Shown here: one piece after another, positions 27,159 through 36,547 of the stretch
How positions within the stretch are numbered: position 1 is the first letter of the stretch
Layout of the letters: each line of letters starts with the position of its first letter
Assembly (NCBI GenBank): GCA_965237635.1
Contig: CBDEFX010000001.1
Coordinates: 1,364,001 to 1,428,000, forward strand
Direction: 5' to 3'
Length of the DNA stretch: 64,000 nt
Origin: CBDEFX01 sp965237635
GTDB lineage: Bacteria > Chloroflexota > Dehalococcoidia > Lucifugimonadales > CAUZJF01
The notes under the pieces: model-generated
Told to the model about the DNA's origin: nothing
What the model saw: only the letters and a program-made list of their open reading frames with translations
Databases searched by the model: none
Position numbers and translations under genes: made by a program

Positions 27159-27698
27159 GTTGGAGGGTGGCGTAGCCAAACGAGCCGACGGCGGCGTCCC
27201 CTACTTCCCTTTGGACCGGGCATCTTCTAACGCACGGACTAGTAGGATACCCTGCCTCGCATTCACTTATTCGTAGCATTTAAAGTCGCATGTGTCTTAC
27301 TCGTACCCGTCGAACCACCGTTCTGGCCCTCACAACCTGGACGTAGGGGCGGGTTTCAAACCCGCCCTCTAGGGTCTTTCGGTTCTTGGTTGTTGTCATT
27401 CCTAGGAGTCTTCTACGAGGAGGCTAGGTCGGTACCGTCAGCTACGGTTGTCTCAGGGCGACCGTCTAGATTCCTCGCGGAGCCTCGGAATGACAGTTCT
27501 ATCGAGCTGCTAGGTAAAACCGAAAGACCCTGCCCGCCCTCCCTCTTCCTCTTGACGGAGATGGAAAAGAGCCTGCCCTGAGCCCTGCCGAAGGGTGAGG
27601 CTGTCCCCATCCTTTTTGTACAAAGTTCTTCGTACCGTCGAACTCCCGGATATCAGACCCTCCTTTACAAAAGGAAGATATAGTCCTATAATGCCGCC
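27159..27698. repeat. 540-bp intergenic region with repeats
   Basis: Holds the hairpin GGCGGGTTTCAAACCCGCC near 27350, a GGAGTCTTCTACGAGGAGGC/ATTCCTCGCGGAGCCTCGGA stretch, and CTGAGCCCTGCCGAAGGGTG near 27580, all resembling degenerate genome repeats. The right end holds the promoter of the PadR-type gene. No coding gene recognised. Confidence 0.6.
27664..27692 (+). promoter_or_regulatory. Sigma-70-type promoter of the PadR-type gene
   Basis: TTTACA (27664-27669), 17-bp spacer, TATAAT (27687-27692). The expected start of transcription falls on or next to the A of the ATG at 27699, and there is no ribosome site, so the mRNA is probably leaderless. Confidence 0.75.
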
Positions 27699-28058
27699 AT
27701 GCGGAGAAAACCGGGCAAACTAATACCCATCGAGGTATCTATTCTGGAGGCGGGCATCGACCTGCAGAGCCGCGGCGTGGCGGAGTTCCATGGCTTCTCG
27801 ATAGCGAAGGAGATCGCGCAACGAGAGGCCAGACGTCGGCTTACGGCCTACGGGACCCTATACAAGGCTCTGGACAGGATGGAGGAGGCCGGCCAGCTAG
27901 TGAGTCGCTGGGAGGACCCGATGATAGCCGCGAAGGAGGGCCGTCCCCGTAGGCGCCTTTACCACGTGACGGTCATCGGGGAGAGAGCGCTCGCTGACGC
28001 TCGCCTGATGAAGCCTGCGCCGGGGATGAAGACGGAGAGAGGCCTCGCTACCAGATGA
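27699..28058 (+). CDS. PadR-family-like transcriptional regulator
   Basis: 119 aa. Winged-helix features: FHGFSIAKEIAQREARRRLTAYGTLYKALDRMEEAGQLVSRWED, then GRPRRRLYHVTVIGERAL, the PadR wing. Small PadR proteins are usually repressors, often of a neighbouring membrane-protein gene. Here the stop codon overlaps the ATG of just such a gene (ATGA at 28055-28058), so the two formed one unit before IS3 insertion. Confidence 0.85.
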   Translation: MRRKPGKLIPIEVSILEAGIDLQSRGVAEFHGFSIAKEIAQREARRRLTAYGTLYKALDRMEEAGQLVSRWEDPMIAAKEGRPRRRLYHVTVIGERALADARLMKPAPGMKTERGLATR

Positions 28059-28082
28059 GTACGACTAAGGTGGACCCCATTA

Positions 28083-29018
28083 TTAAGACAGCACGAGGGC
28101 TAAATTAAGAGAGTCTCCCACCCCTGCGCTAGGTTTCACCAAGCCCGATGGCAGCCCTGCTTCTTCAGCTGCTGCTCCCCTTTCTTCCTGGCCATGTTGG
28201 TACACCTCTGCTGGGGTCCGGTAGCCCAAAGCCTGGTGAGGCCTCTGCCGGTTGTAGAACTCCAGGTAGGCATTGATCCCAGTTCGGGCCTCGGCGACGG
28301 TCTGGTAAGCTTTCAGATACACCTCCTCGTACTTGATGCTCCGCCACAGCCGCTCCACGAAGATGTTGTCCAGGTACCTACCCTTACCATCCATGCTGAC
28401 CTGGACCCTCTGCTCCTGCAACGTCTGGGTAAAGGCCTCACTGGTGAACTGACTCCCCTGGTCGGTGTTGAATATCTCCGGTCGTCCCTTACCCAGGGCT
28501 TCCTCCAACGCCGCCACGCAGAAGCTGGTGTCCATGGTGTTGGAGAGCTTCCAGGCCAGCACGTGCCGGCTGTGCCAGTCCATGATGGCCACCAGGTACA
28601 GGAAGCCCTTCGGCATGGGGATGTAGGTGATGTCCGCGGCCCAGACCTGGTCGACCCGATTAACCTCCACTCCCTTCAGCAGATAGGGAAAGATCCGGTG
28701 TCCCGGCGCTGGTTTGCTGGTGTTGGGACGCCGGTAGATGGCTTCCAGACCCATCAACCGCATCAGCCTTCGAACCCTTTTTCGGCTCACCAGATAGCCC
28801 TGTTGCAGCAGCCAGGCCTTCATCTTCCTGGAGCCGTAGAAGGGGGTCTTCAAATACTGACGGTCCATCAGGGCCATCAACTCCAGGTCTTCTGCCCTGG
28901 TCGGTACCGACCGGTAGTACACCGAGGCCCGGCTGACGTCCAGCAGGATACATTGACGCACCAAAGACAGCTGCTGGTGGTCTCGGTCTATCATGGCTCG
29001 CCGTATGCTGCGACTCAT
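28083..29018 (-). CDS. IS3-family transposase OrfB, copy 1
   Basis: 311 aa with HTH_21-like start (DHQQLSLVRQCILLDVSRASVYYRS) and integrase core: VWAADITYIPM, FNTDQGSQFTSEAF, FVERLWRSIKYEEVY (DDE). Its ATG overlaps the OrfA stop (ATGA). Many IS3 members instead fuse OrfA and OrfB by frameshifting; here re-initiation is possible. Confidence 0.95.
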   Translation of the reverse strand: MSRSIRRAMIDRDHQQLSLVRQCILLDVSRASVYYRSVPTRAEDLELMALMDRQYLKTPFYGSRKMKAWLLQQGYLVSRKRVRRLMRLMGLEAIYRRPNTSKPAPGHRIFPYLLKGVEVNRVDQVWAADITYIPMPKGFLYLVAIMDWHSRHVLAWKLSNTMDTSFCVAALEEALGKGRPEIFNTDQGSQFTSEAFTQTLQEQRVQVSMDGKGRYLDNIFVERLWRSIKYEEVYLKAYQTVAEARTGINAYLEFYNRQRPHQALGYRTPAEVYQHGQEERGAAAEEAGLPSGLVKPSAGVGDSLNLALVLS

Positions 29019-29299
29019 AGACCGGACCTTTCCGACAAAAAATCGCGTTCCACCTTCAGCTGGCCGATGTGCCGGTAGAGGTGGTTAATCTGAGCTTCCT
29101 TGGCTTTCTCCTGGGATTTCTGATTGGTGGCAAATAGCTCCGGGGCTCCTTCCGCCAGGGCCCTTTTCCAGGCGTGAATCTGACTGGGATGGACCTCAAA
29201 TCGGCTGGCCAGCTGGGCGATGGTCTCTTCCCCCGCAAGGGCGGCCAAGGCCACCTTGGCCTTGAACGCCGGACTGTGCTTATTCCTCGTCTGCTTCAT
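29015..29299 (-). CDS. IS3-family transposase OrfA, copy 1
   Basis: 94 aa from the ATG at 29299, preceded by GGAGGAG; a GTG 15 bases upstream lies inside that site. HTH_Tnp_1 domain: SPAFKAKVALAALAGEETIAQLASRFEVHPSQIHAWKRAL, then a leucine-rich coiled segment. It binds the element ends and works with OrfB. Confidence 0.92.
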   Translation of the reverse strand: MKQTRNKHSPAFKAKVALAALAGEETIAQLASRFEVHPSQIHAWKRALAEGAPELFATNQKSQEKAKEAQINHLYRHIGQLKVERDFLSERSGL

Positions 29300-29582
29300 G
29301 TCCTGCTCCTCCACGTCGGTTAGTTGCCGGTTATTTTAGGAGCTGGACTCTCTCTTAGCCAGTTGTCTAGTTTTTGGGTACCACCTCAGACCTCCCTGTC
29401 GATTGCTATGGGAACTGTCCGTTGGTGGGTACGACTCTATACCGCAGGGCTGGCCGCTGGTCGACGAGATGCCCGCCGGGCGGAGATCGATTGCGATCTG
29501 TGGGAGCAGGGCTTGGACGCGAGTCGAGCCGATGTGAGGCCAACTAAGACCGCCCTACAGATTCTAGGACGCTTTCTCTTAG

Positions 29583-31300
29583 CCCGAATCCACCGAAGGA
29601 GGGCGTCGGGTTAGCGTCCTGAGGCGGCAAGAAGGCGCTCCTGTGCTTCTGGGATAATGGTTTTGTAGCAAAAAACGGCCCCGGAAAAGGAGCACCCAGT
29701 AGATGCTGCCACGCAACCACCCCGACCGGATCCAAATCACCTTCGACGACCGCCGCTTGGTGGCCAATGCCGGGCTGCTCCTTCCGGCCACCCTGGCGCG
29801 GCACCTCGGCCTGCCCGAACTCGTCCGGCAGCGCCTCGACCTGGGCGATGCCCCGGGGCGGGCGAACACGAGCGACAAGATGATGACGCTGGTGGCGTCT
29901 GCGCTGGCTGGGGGCGACTGCATTGACGACGCCGATGTGTTGCGCACCGGGGGGACGGCCTGCACCCTGGGCGGCACGGTCAAGGCGCCATCCACCCTGG
30001 GCACCTTCCTGCGCAGCTTCCGGTGGGGCCACGTCCGTCAACTCGACCGGGTGAGCCGCGAGTTGCTGGCCCGGGCTTGGCAGGCCGGGGCGGGACCCGG
30101 CGACGGGCCCCTGACCATTGACCTGGACTCCACCATCTGCGAGACCTACGGACTGGCCAAGGAGGGCGCCCGCCACCACGGCTATACCGGCAAGCGGGGC
30201 TACCACCCGCTGCCGGCCATCGCCGCCGGCACCGGAGACGTGCTGATGTCCCGGCTGCGCGAGGGCCGGGCCAACACCGCCCGCGGCGCCGCCCACTTCC
30301 TGCGGGAGACGGTGGGACGGGTGCGCTACGCCGGGGCCGACGGACGACTCACGCTACGGGCCGACAGCGGGTTCTACACTCATGGCGTGGTATCCGTCTG
30401 CCGCAAGATGGATGTCCGCTTCTCCATCACCATCCGCCAGCACAAAAGCCTGCACAATCTCATCGAGGCGATACCCGAAGATGCCTGGACGCCGATTCCT
30501 TACTGGATGGACGGTGCCGCCGATGTGGCCGAGACCACCTGCACCCCCTTCCAGGCCGAGGCGGACGCCGCGCCGGTACGGCTCATCGTCCGGCGGGTGA
30601 AGCCGACGCCCGGTTCCCAACTGGCCCTCTTCGCCAAATACAGCTATCATGGCTTCATCACCGACCGGGACGGGGAGTTGCTCGAACTGGAGGCTGACCA
30701 TCGCCGCCACGCCGAGATCGAGAATGCCATACGCGACCTCAAGTACGGCGTCGGGCTGAACCATCTCCCCTCGGGCCGCTTCGCCGCCAACGGTGCCTGG
30801 CTGGCCGTCCAGACGATGGCCCACAACCTGGCCCGCTGGACGGCGCGGATCGGTCTGGGAGAGCGGATAGCCACCACCAAGACCCTCCGGCGGCGGTTCT
30901 TCTCCCTGGCCGGACGGCTCACCCGCTCGGCACGCCGGTTGACCCTGCATCTTCCGGATCGCTGGCCTTGGGCTGAGAAGTTCAGCCGTGCCTTGGCCCG
31001 GCTGCGAGCCATTCCACTCCCGGCCTGACGGCACCGTCGGCGACCGACCCACCCACCGGACAACCGAAGATCCCCGCAGACTCGTGCCAGCCCGGTCCGA
31101 GAGAGTTCCCTGCTGCGTATTCTCTCGCCATCCCGCGCATCGCAGCTCCCGCAGACGGCCATAGGGGCCCCTGTGCGGCGATGAAGACCGTCCGCCGACC
31201 TCCCTACCCCAAATGGAACCCAGGCTATTTCCCCTGTAGCTCCCTCACCCCCCTTCCGCTTTCCTCACGCCGTCCATCGGTGTCCTTCGGTGGATTCGGG
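29583..31300 (+). mobile_element. IS1380-family element, copy 2
   Basis: 1718 bp (one A fewer than the others in the run near 29668). Flanks are CTTAG left and CTTAA right; a 4-bp CTTA duplication restores the membrane-protein frame. The transposase is intact. Confidence 0.94.
29703..31028 (+). CDS. IS1380-family transposase, copy 2
   Basis: 441 aa. AAGGAG lies 10 bases before the ATG. DDE-type core: LTIDLDSTICETYGLAKEGARHHGYTGKRGYHPL (Asp near 140), LTLRADSGFYTHGVV (Asp near 220), and RRHAEIENAIRDLKYGVGLNHLPSGRFAANGAWL (Glu near 330). The N-terminal part (GLLLPATLARHLGLPELVRQRLDLG) is the family's DNA-binding region. It equals the copy-4 protein over the sequence I compared and serves as reference for the other copies. 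Confidence 0.95.
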   Translation: MLPRNHPDRIQITFDDRRLVANAGLLLPATLARHLGLPELVRQRLDLGDAPGRANTSDKMMTLVASALAGGDCIDDADVLRTGGTACTLGGTVKAPSTLGTFLRSFRWGHVRQLDRVSRELLARAWQAGAGPGDGPLTIDLDSTICETYGLAKEGARHHGYTGKRGYHPLPAIAAGTGDVLMSRLREGRANTARGAAHFLRETVGRVRYAGADGRLTLRADSGFYTHGVVSVCRKMDVRFSITIRQHKSLHNLIEAIPEDAWTPIPYWMDGAADVAETTCTPFQAEADAAPVRLIVRRVKPTPGSQLALFAKYSYHGFITDRDGELLELEADHRRHAEIENAIRDLKYGVGLNHLPSGRFAANGAWLAVQTMAHNLARWTARIGLGERIATTKTLRRRFFSLAGRLTRSARRLTLHLPDRWPWAEKFSRALARLRAIPLPA

Positions 31301-31439
31301 CTTAAGCATACCGGCGGATGTGACGTGGCGGCTCTCCAAGGGGGGCGCTGAGAGGCAGGCGGCTAGAGCCGGGCTAGGCATCCTCAAGATCGCAGGGAGC
31401 GTGATCGCATTCGTGACCTACCGGAGCTTTATAGGACTA

Positions 31440-32646
31440 GTACCGGTTCCATGTGTATGTGATAAATATAAGAAATAGGTTAGTCTTGTGTATGATCCTA
31501 TAAGGAGGACGTACGAAGACATGCCTGCTCTCAAGTACAAGGTGGAGTTGAACGAGTCGGAGCGGACACATCTCAAGCAGATGGCGAGTCGTGGGGAGAC
31601 TTCGGCCCGTAAGGTCAAGCGAGCGCTGGTGTTGCTGAAGGCAGACGAAGGTCTGATCGACCGTGACATCGCCAGCGGACTATTGATAAGCGCCTCCACG
31701 GTGGGACGTGTGCGCACGCAGTTTGTACAGGAAGGACTCGACAGTGCGCTCATTGAACGCCCGCGACCAGGACAGAGGCGCAAGTTGGACGGTAGGCAGG
31801 AAGCGCACCTAGTCGCCATTGCCTGCAGCGATGCGCCCGAAGGACACACGCACTGGACGCTGCAACTGCTTGCCGACAAGGTGGTCCAGATGGGGTTTGC
31901 CGAGAGCATCTCCCTCGAGACGGTGCGCCAGACGCTCAAAAAAACGAACTCAAGCCGTGGACGAAGAAGGAATGGTGCATCCCGAAGGTGAGCGGGAAGT
32001 TCGTGGCTCGAATGGAGAATGTGCTGGACCTGTACCATGAAGACTACGACCCCGACCATCCCGTGGTCTGTTTCGACGAGACGTCCAAGCAATTGGTGGC
32101 CGACAAGAGACCGTCCATCGGGGCCAGGCCGGGTCGAGTGGAACGATATGACTACGAGTACAAGCGAAACGGGACCCGAAACCTGTTCATGTTCTGTGAG
32201 CCGAAAGCTGGCTGGAGGCATGTCGAGGTGACCGAGCGTCGCACTGCTGTGGACTTCGCACATCAGATGAGGTGGCTGGCAGACGAGGCATACCCTCATA
32301 CAAAAACGATACGGCTGGTGCTGGACAATCTCAACACTCACAAGCTGGGTTCGTTGTACGACGTCTTCGAGCCAGCCGAAGCGCGGCGGATCGCCAAGCG
32401 CCTGGAGTTCCAATACACTCCAGTACACGGCAGTTGGCTGAACATGGCTGAGATAGAGTTGAGCGTCTTCAGCAACCAGTGTCTCAACCGTCGAATCAGC
32501 GACGAGGTGGTACTGAAGCGAGAGGTCTCGGCGCTGGAACATGAGCGCAATGAGGCTGTCGCCGTCATAGACTGGCGTTCCTCCACTCAGGACGCTCGCA
32601 CTAAACTTCAACACATCTATCCATCATATTCATATTGACACGGTAC
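31440..32646 (+). mobile_element. IS630-family element, copy B (intact)
   Basis: 1207 bp between TA duplications (31438-31439, 32647-32648); ends GTACCGGTTCCATGTG and, inverted, GTACCGTGTCAATATG. Removal rejoins GGACTA with GGTGTC in the membrane-protein frame. Confidence 0.94.
31521..32638 (+). CDS. IS630-family transposase, copy B, made through a -1 shift
   Basis: ORF1 starts at ATG 31521 (AGGAGG upstream) and ends at 31991 after the HTH domain (RALVLLKADEGLIDRDIASGLLISASTVGRVRTQF). ORF2 continues in the -1 frame with CIPKVSGKFVARMENVLDLYHEDYDPDHP and carries the DDE residues VVCFDETSKQ, LVLDNLNTHKLG and LNMAEIELSVF. The frames meet at seven A residues (31938-31944) in CTCAAAAAAACGAAC; slipping there gives a continuous protein of about 370 aa. 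Ribosomal or transcriptional slippage of this kind is known in IS630 elements. Confidence 0.88.
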
Positions 32647-33461
32647 TAGGTGTCGTGTTGCAAGCCCTCTTTGGAGCTATTGGCCTAGCCATCATTCGCC
32701 TGGGCGCCTATGCAGCAAGGGGAGTGGTCCGGGCGAGCAGACCTACGAACCCAGGAGTCCGTTTGTGGACGCAGTGGTTTATGGTCAGCGTAAGCGGGAG
32801 TGCCGTCGGAGCAATCATAGGGTCCGTTCTAGGTCTGGGCGTCGGAGTCGTTTTAGGTGTGGCCTTGTCGGGAATCTTTGGGATAGCACGGGTGCTGTTG
32901 GGGATCGAGTCAGGAGGCTACGCGATCGTTCCGATCACGGGACTCATGGTGGGGGTGGCGGTATTCGGACTCGTGATCGGCCTATCTCAGAATCTGGTCC
33001 TGGAACAGAGGCTCGACGAAGGAACAGACTGGGAGACCGCCAGTCTCGTAGGGTACACGGGCGCCGCAGCTTTGTTCGTGGCTCTGAGTGAAGTTGCGCA
33101 CCTGGGCATCGCCTTGGCGGCGGGTGTGGCGATGACTGGGTTGGGACTGGCTCAGTGGTCAGTCTTGAGGCGTACGTTGCCTGGCGCACTTTGGTGGGTT
33201 GTCGTGAGTGCCATAGGTGGCACTCTGGCCGCTGCGCTAGGAGCATTTCTATTCAGTGGGGGAACTCAATACGTTGTCGGTGTGTTCGTCTATGCTGCGT
33301 TTACAGGAACCGGCCTCTTGGTGCTGCTCTGGAAGCCAACGGGACAAAACAAGCGAGTAGAGTCCCAGGAAGTGGTGTAAGAGGGAGAGGGTCTGGAGAA
33401 AGAGAGACCACCGCGTCATCCTTAGCGGGCAAAGAAGAAAGCTCGAGAAAGGAGGACAACA

Positions 33462-34676
33462 GTGGTCAAGGGAAGGATGGACCTGCTGGAGCTATTGCGC
33501 AGGGGGGGAATGGACGGTGACGTGGACTTCCTACGGGAGGCACTGAGAGTGCTGGTAGAGGGGATCATGGATGCGGAGGTGTCATCGAGGATTGGTGCTG
33601 AGTATGGAGAACGCAGCCCTGAGCGGGTGACCCAGCGCAACGGGTATCGGTCCCGGGCGTGGGATACCCGGGTGGGGACTATGGAGCTGCACATCCCGAA
33701 GCTTCGAGAGGGGAGCTACTTCCCGAGCCTGCTGGAGCCACGGCGTCACAGCGAGCGAGCTCTGCTGGCGGTCATTCAGCAGGCCTACGTGGAAGGGGTA
33801 TCCACAAGGCGGGTGGATGACCTGGTCAAGGCCCTGGGGTGTGAGGGTATCTCCAAGAGCCAGGTGTCGCGTATCTGTCAGGAGCTGGACGTGGTGGTGG
33901 ATGGCTTCCTGGGCCGTCCGCTGGACGGTGGACCCTACCCTTACCTGTGGCTGGACGCACTGACCCAGAAGGTCAGGGAGGACGGCAGGATCGTCAACGT
34001 CAGCGTGGTGGTGGCGACGGTCGTCAATGGCGAGGGCAAGCGGGAGATCATTGGGATGGGCGTGGGTACCAGTGAAGACGGCGCCTTCTGGCTGGCCTTC
34101 CTACGCTCGCTGTCCGCCAGGGGCCTCAGCGGGGTGGAGCTGGTGGTATCGGACGCTCATCAGGGACTCCGCGGCGCCATCGCCGCAGTCTTCGGCGGAG
34201 CCAGCTGGCAACGGTGCCGCACCCACTTCATGACCAACCTGCTCACTCGGGTACCCAGAAGAGTCCAACCATGGATGGCCACCATGGTCCGCACCATCTA
34301 CCAGCAACCCTCCCCCGATGAGGTACACGCCCAACTCGATAGGGTGACCGATCAACTCGGAGACCGGTTCCCTCAGGTGGCCTCTCTACTGGACGAGGCT
34401 GGACCCGATATCCTGGCCTTCTCCAGCTTCCCTGTCGCCCACTGGAAGAAGATCTGGTCCAACAACCCCCTGGAGCGTCTCAACAAGGAGATCAGGCGTC
34501 GCACCGATGTCGTGGGCATCTTCCCTAACCGACCAGCCGTGCGTCGCCTGGTTGGCCCCGTCCTCGCTGAACAGCACGACGAATGGGCCGTTGGCCGTCG
34601 ATACATCACACCTGTCGTGCTGACCCTAAACGAAGCTCCTCCAGAGGCCGATCTCGCGGAGGCGACAGCCGCCTAA
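33462..34676 (+). CDS. IS256 (Mutator-type) transposase
   Basis: 404 aa. GTG start with AGGAGG 6 bases upstream. DDE residues: YLWLDALTQKVRE, LVVSDAHQGLRGAIAAVFGGASWQRCRTHFMTNLL, and NNPLERLNKEIRRRTDVVGIFPN. The TAA stop is part of the CTAAA target of the IS1380, so the coding region is whole although the element is split. Confidence 0.95.
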   Translation: MVKGRMDLLELLRRGGMDGDVDFLREALRVLVEGIMDAEVSSRIGAEYGERSPERVTQRNGYRSRAWDTRVGTMELHIPKLREGSYFPSLLEPRRHSERALLAVIQQAYVEGVSTRRVDDLVKALGCEGISKSQVSRICQELDVVVDGFLGRPLDGGPYPYLWLDALTQKVREDGRIVNVSVVVATVVNGEGKREIIGMGVGTSEDGAFWLAFLRSLSARGLSGVELVVSDAHQGLRGAIAAVFGGASWQRCRTHFMTNLLTRVPRRVQPWMATMVRTIYQQPSPDEVHAQLDRVTDQLGDRFPQVASLLDEAGPDILAFSSFPVAHWKKIWSNNPLERLNKEIRRRTDVVGIFPNRPAVRRLVGPVLAEQHDEWAVGRRYITPVVLTLNEAPPEADLAEATAA

Positions 34677-34677
34677 A

Positions 34678-36396
34678 CCCGAATCCACCGAAGGAGGGCG
34701 TCGGGTTAGCGTCCTGAGGCGGCAAGAAGGCGCTCCTGTGCTTCTGGGATAATGGTTTTGTAGCAAAAAAACGACCCCGGAAAAGGAGCACCCAGTAGAT
34801 GCTGCCACGCAACCACCCCGACCGGATCCAAATCACCTTCGACGACCGCCGCTTGGTGGCCAATGCCGGGCTGCTCCTTCCGGCCACCCTGGCGCGGCAC
34901 CTCGGCCTGCCCGAACTCGTCCGGCAGCGCCTCGACCTGGGCGATGCCCCGGGGCGGGCGAACACGAGCGACAAGATGATGACGCTGGTGGCGTCTGCGC
35001 TGGCTGGGGGCGACTGCATTGACGACGCCGATGTGTTGCGCACCGGGGGGACGGCCTGCACCCTGGGCGGCACGGTCAAGGCGCCATCCACCCTGGGCAC
35101 CTTCCTGCGCAGCTTCCGGTGGGGCCACGTCCGTCAACTCGACCGGGTGAGCCGCGAGTTGCTGGCCCGGGCTTGGCAGGCCGGGGCGGGACCCGGCGAC
35201 GGGCCCCTGACCATTGACCTGGACTCCACCATCTGCGAGACCTACGGACTGGCCAAGGAGGGCGCCCGCCACCACGGCTATACCGGCAAGCGGGGCTACC
35301 ACCCGCTGCTGGCCATCGCCGCCGGCACCGGAGACGTGCTGATGTCCCGGCTGCGCGAGGGCCGGGCCAACACCGCCCGCGGCGCCGCCCACTTCCTGCG
35401 GGAGACGGTGGGACGGGTGCGCTACGCCGGGGCCAACGGACGACTCACGCTACGGGCCGACAGCGGGTTCTACACTCATGGCGTGGTATCCGTCTGCCGC
35501 AAGATGGATGTCCGCTTCTCCATCACCATCCGCCAGCACAAAAGCCTGCACAATCTCATCGAGGCGATACCCGAAGATGCCTGGACGCCGATTCCTTACT
35601 GGATGGACGGTGCCGCCGATGTGGCCGAGACCACCTGCACCCCCTTCCAGGCCGAGGCGGACGCCGCGCCGGTACGGCTCATCGTCCGGCGGGTGAAGCC
35701 GACGCCCGGTTCCCAACTGGCCCTCTTCGCCAAATACAGCTATCATGGCTTCATCACCGACCGAGACGGGGAGTTGCTCGAACTGGAGGCTGACCATCGC
35801 CGCCACGCCGAGATCGAGAATACCATACGCGACCTCAAGTACGGCGTCGGGCTGAACCATCTCCCCTCGGGCCGCTTCGCCGCCAACGGCGCCTGGCTGG
35901 CCGTCCAGACGATGGCCCACAACCTGGCCCGCTGGACGGCGCGGATCGGTCTGGGAGAGCGGATAGCCACCACCAAAACCCTCCGGCGGCGGTTCTTCTC
36001 CCTGGCCGGACGGCTCACCCGCTCGGCACGCCGGTTGACCCTGCATCTTCCGGATCGCTGGCCTTGGGCTGAGAAGTTCAGCCGCGCCTTGGCCCGGCTG
36101 CGAGCCATTCCACTCCCGGCCTGACGGCACCGTCGGCGACCGACCCACCCACCGGACAACCGAAGATCCCCGCAGACTCGTGCCAGCCCGGTCCGAGAGA
36201 GTTCCCTGCTGCGTATTCTCTCGCCATCCCGCGCATCGCAGCTCCCGCAGACGGCCATAGGGGCCCCTGTGCGGCGATGAAGACCGTCCGCCGACCTCCC
36301 TACCCCAAATGGAACCCAGGCTATTTCCCCTGTAGCTCCCTCACCCCCCTTCCGCTTTCCTCACGCCGTCCATCGGTGTCCTTCGGTGGATTCGGG
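34678..36396 (+). mobile_element. IS1380-family element, copy 3
   Basis: 1719 bp, flanked by CTAAA on both sides (34673-34677, 36397-36401). Nested in the IS256 element. Confidence 0.95.
34799..36124 (+). CDS. IS1380-family transposase, copy 3
   Basis: 441 aa. Differs from copies 2 and 4 by three visible substitutions: Pro to Leu in YHPLLAIAAG, Asp to Asn in YAGANGRLT, and Ala to Thr in IENTIRDLKYG. None hits a DDE residue; likely functional. Confidence 0.94.
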   Translation: MLPRNHPDRIQITFDDRRLVANAGLLLPATLARHLGLPELVRQRLDLGDAPGRANTSDKMMTLVASALAGGDCIDDADVLRTGGTACTLGGTVKAPSTLGTFLRSFRWGHVRQLDRVSRELLARAWQAGAGPGDGPLTIDLDSTICETYGLAKEGARHHGYTGKRGYHPLLAIAAGTGDVLMSRLREGRANTARGAAHFLRETVGRVRYAGANGRLTLRADSGFYTHGVVSVCRKMDVRFSITIRQHKSLHNLIEAIPEDAWTPIPYWMDGAADVAETTCTPFQAEADAAPVRLIVRRVKPTPGSQLALFAKYSYHGFITDRDGELLELEADHRRHAEIENTIRDLKYGVGLNHLPSGRFAANGAWLAVQTMAHNLARWTARIGLGERIATTKTLRRRFFSLAGRLTRSARRLTLHLPDRWPWAEKFSRALARLRAIPLPA

Positions 36397-36547
36397 CTAA
36401 ACAACATCAACAGGATGACGCACTCTTACACCACTTGACGGGACGTGACCAACAAGCGAGCTGGCCGTCTCCGACCGGCAGTCTGATCCGGGCTCGAACC
36501 CCGCGTCTATAGATGCGGCGCGAAAGGTCTATTGGCAACGTAATCAC

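Larger units (their letters stand above)
28066..29388 (-). mobile_element. IS3-family element, copy 1
   Basis: 1323 bp, ends TAAGGTGGACCC and, inverted, TGAGGTGGTACCC; 3-bp target duplication GAC (28063-28065, 29389-29391). Removal rejoins codon ACC of the membrane-protein gene. Copy 2 at 42346-45392 has the same bare length and the same GAC duplication. Confidence 0.93.
33358..36451 (+). mobile_element. IS256-family element with an IS1380 nested at its 3' part
   Basis: Flanked by a 9-bp repeat ACAAGCGAG (33349-33357, 36452-36460). Ends share GTCCC..AAGTGGTGTAAGAG in inverted orientation. The IS1380 copy 3 lies in the stop codon region of the transposase, and the IS256 right end (CACTCTTACACCACTTGACG followed by GGACGT) resumes after it. 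IS256 joined the membrane-protein gene near its 3' end, changing the last residues to VESQEVV. Confidence 0.9.
28055..36486 (+). pseudogene. PadR-partner membrane protein gene split by four direct insertions (five elements)
   Basis: Coding pieces: 28055-28065, 29392-29581, 31305-31439, 32649-33357, 36461-36486. Joined with one copy of each target duplication (GAC, CTTA, TA, ACAAGCGAG) they give 1071 bases, 356 codons plus TGA, with no break. The N-terminus reads MSTTSLSIAMGTVRWWVRLYTAGL then RRDARRAEIDCDLWEQ, a motif typical of membrane proteins encoded next to PadR regulators. The rest is a series of Gly/Val/Leu-rich membrane segments (for example VGAIIGSVLGLGVGVVLGVAL). Function unknown. 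The last piece (32655-33380 with IS256-derived end) is still an open frame but lacks the conserved N-terminus. Confidence 0.88.

Noticed and set aside
28194..29078. Plus-strand 294-codon frame, also at 42474-43358
   Set aside because: Antisense to IS3 OrfB in both copies.
31418..32614. Long minus-strand reading frame of 398 codons
   Set aside because: Antisense to the IS630 transposase; its openness follows from the codon use of the real gene.
36485..36535. Possible tRNA-like T-arm (CGGGCTCGAACCCCGCG)
   Set aside because: Only one arm-like stretch is present; no acceptor stem, anticodon arm or D arm can be paired around it.
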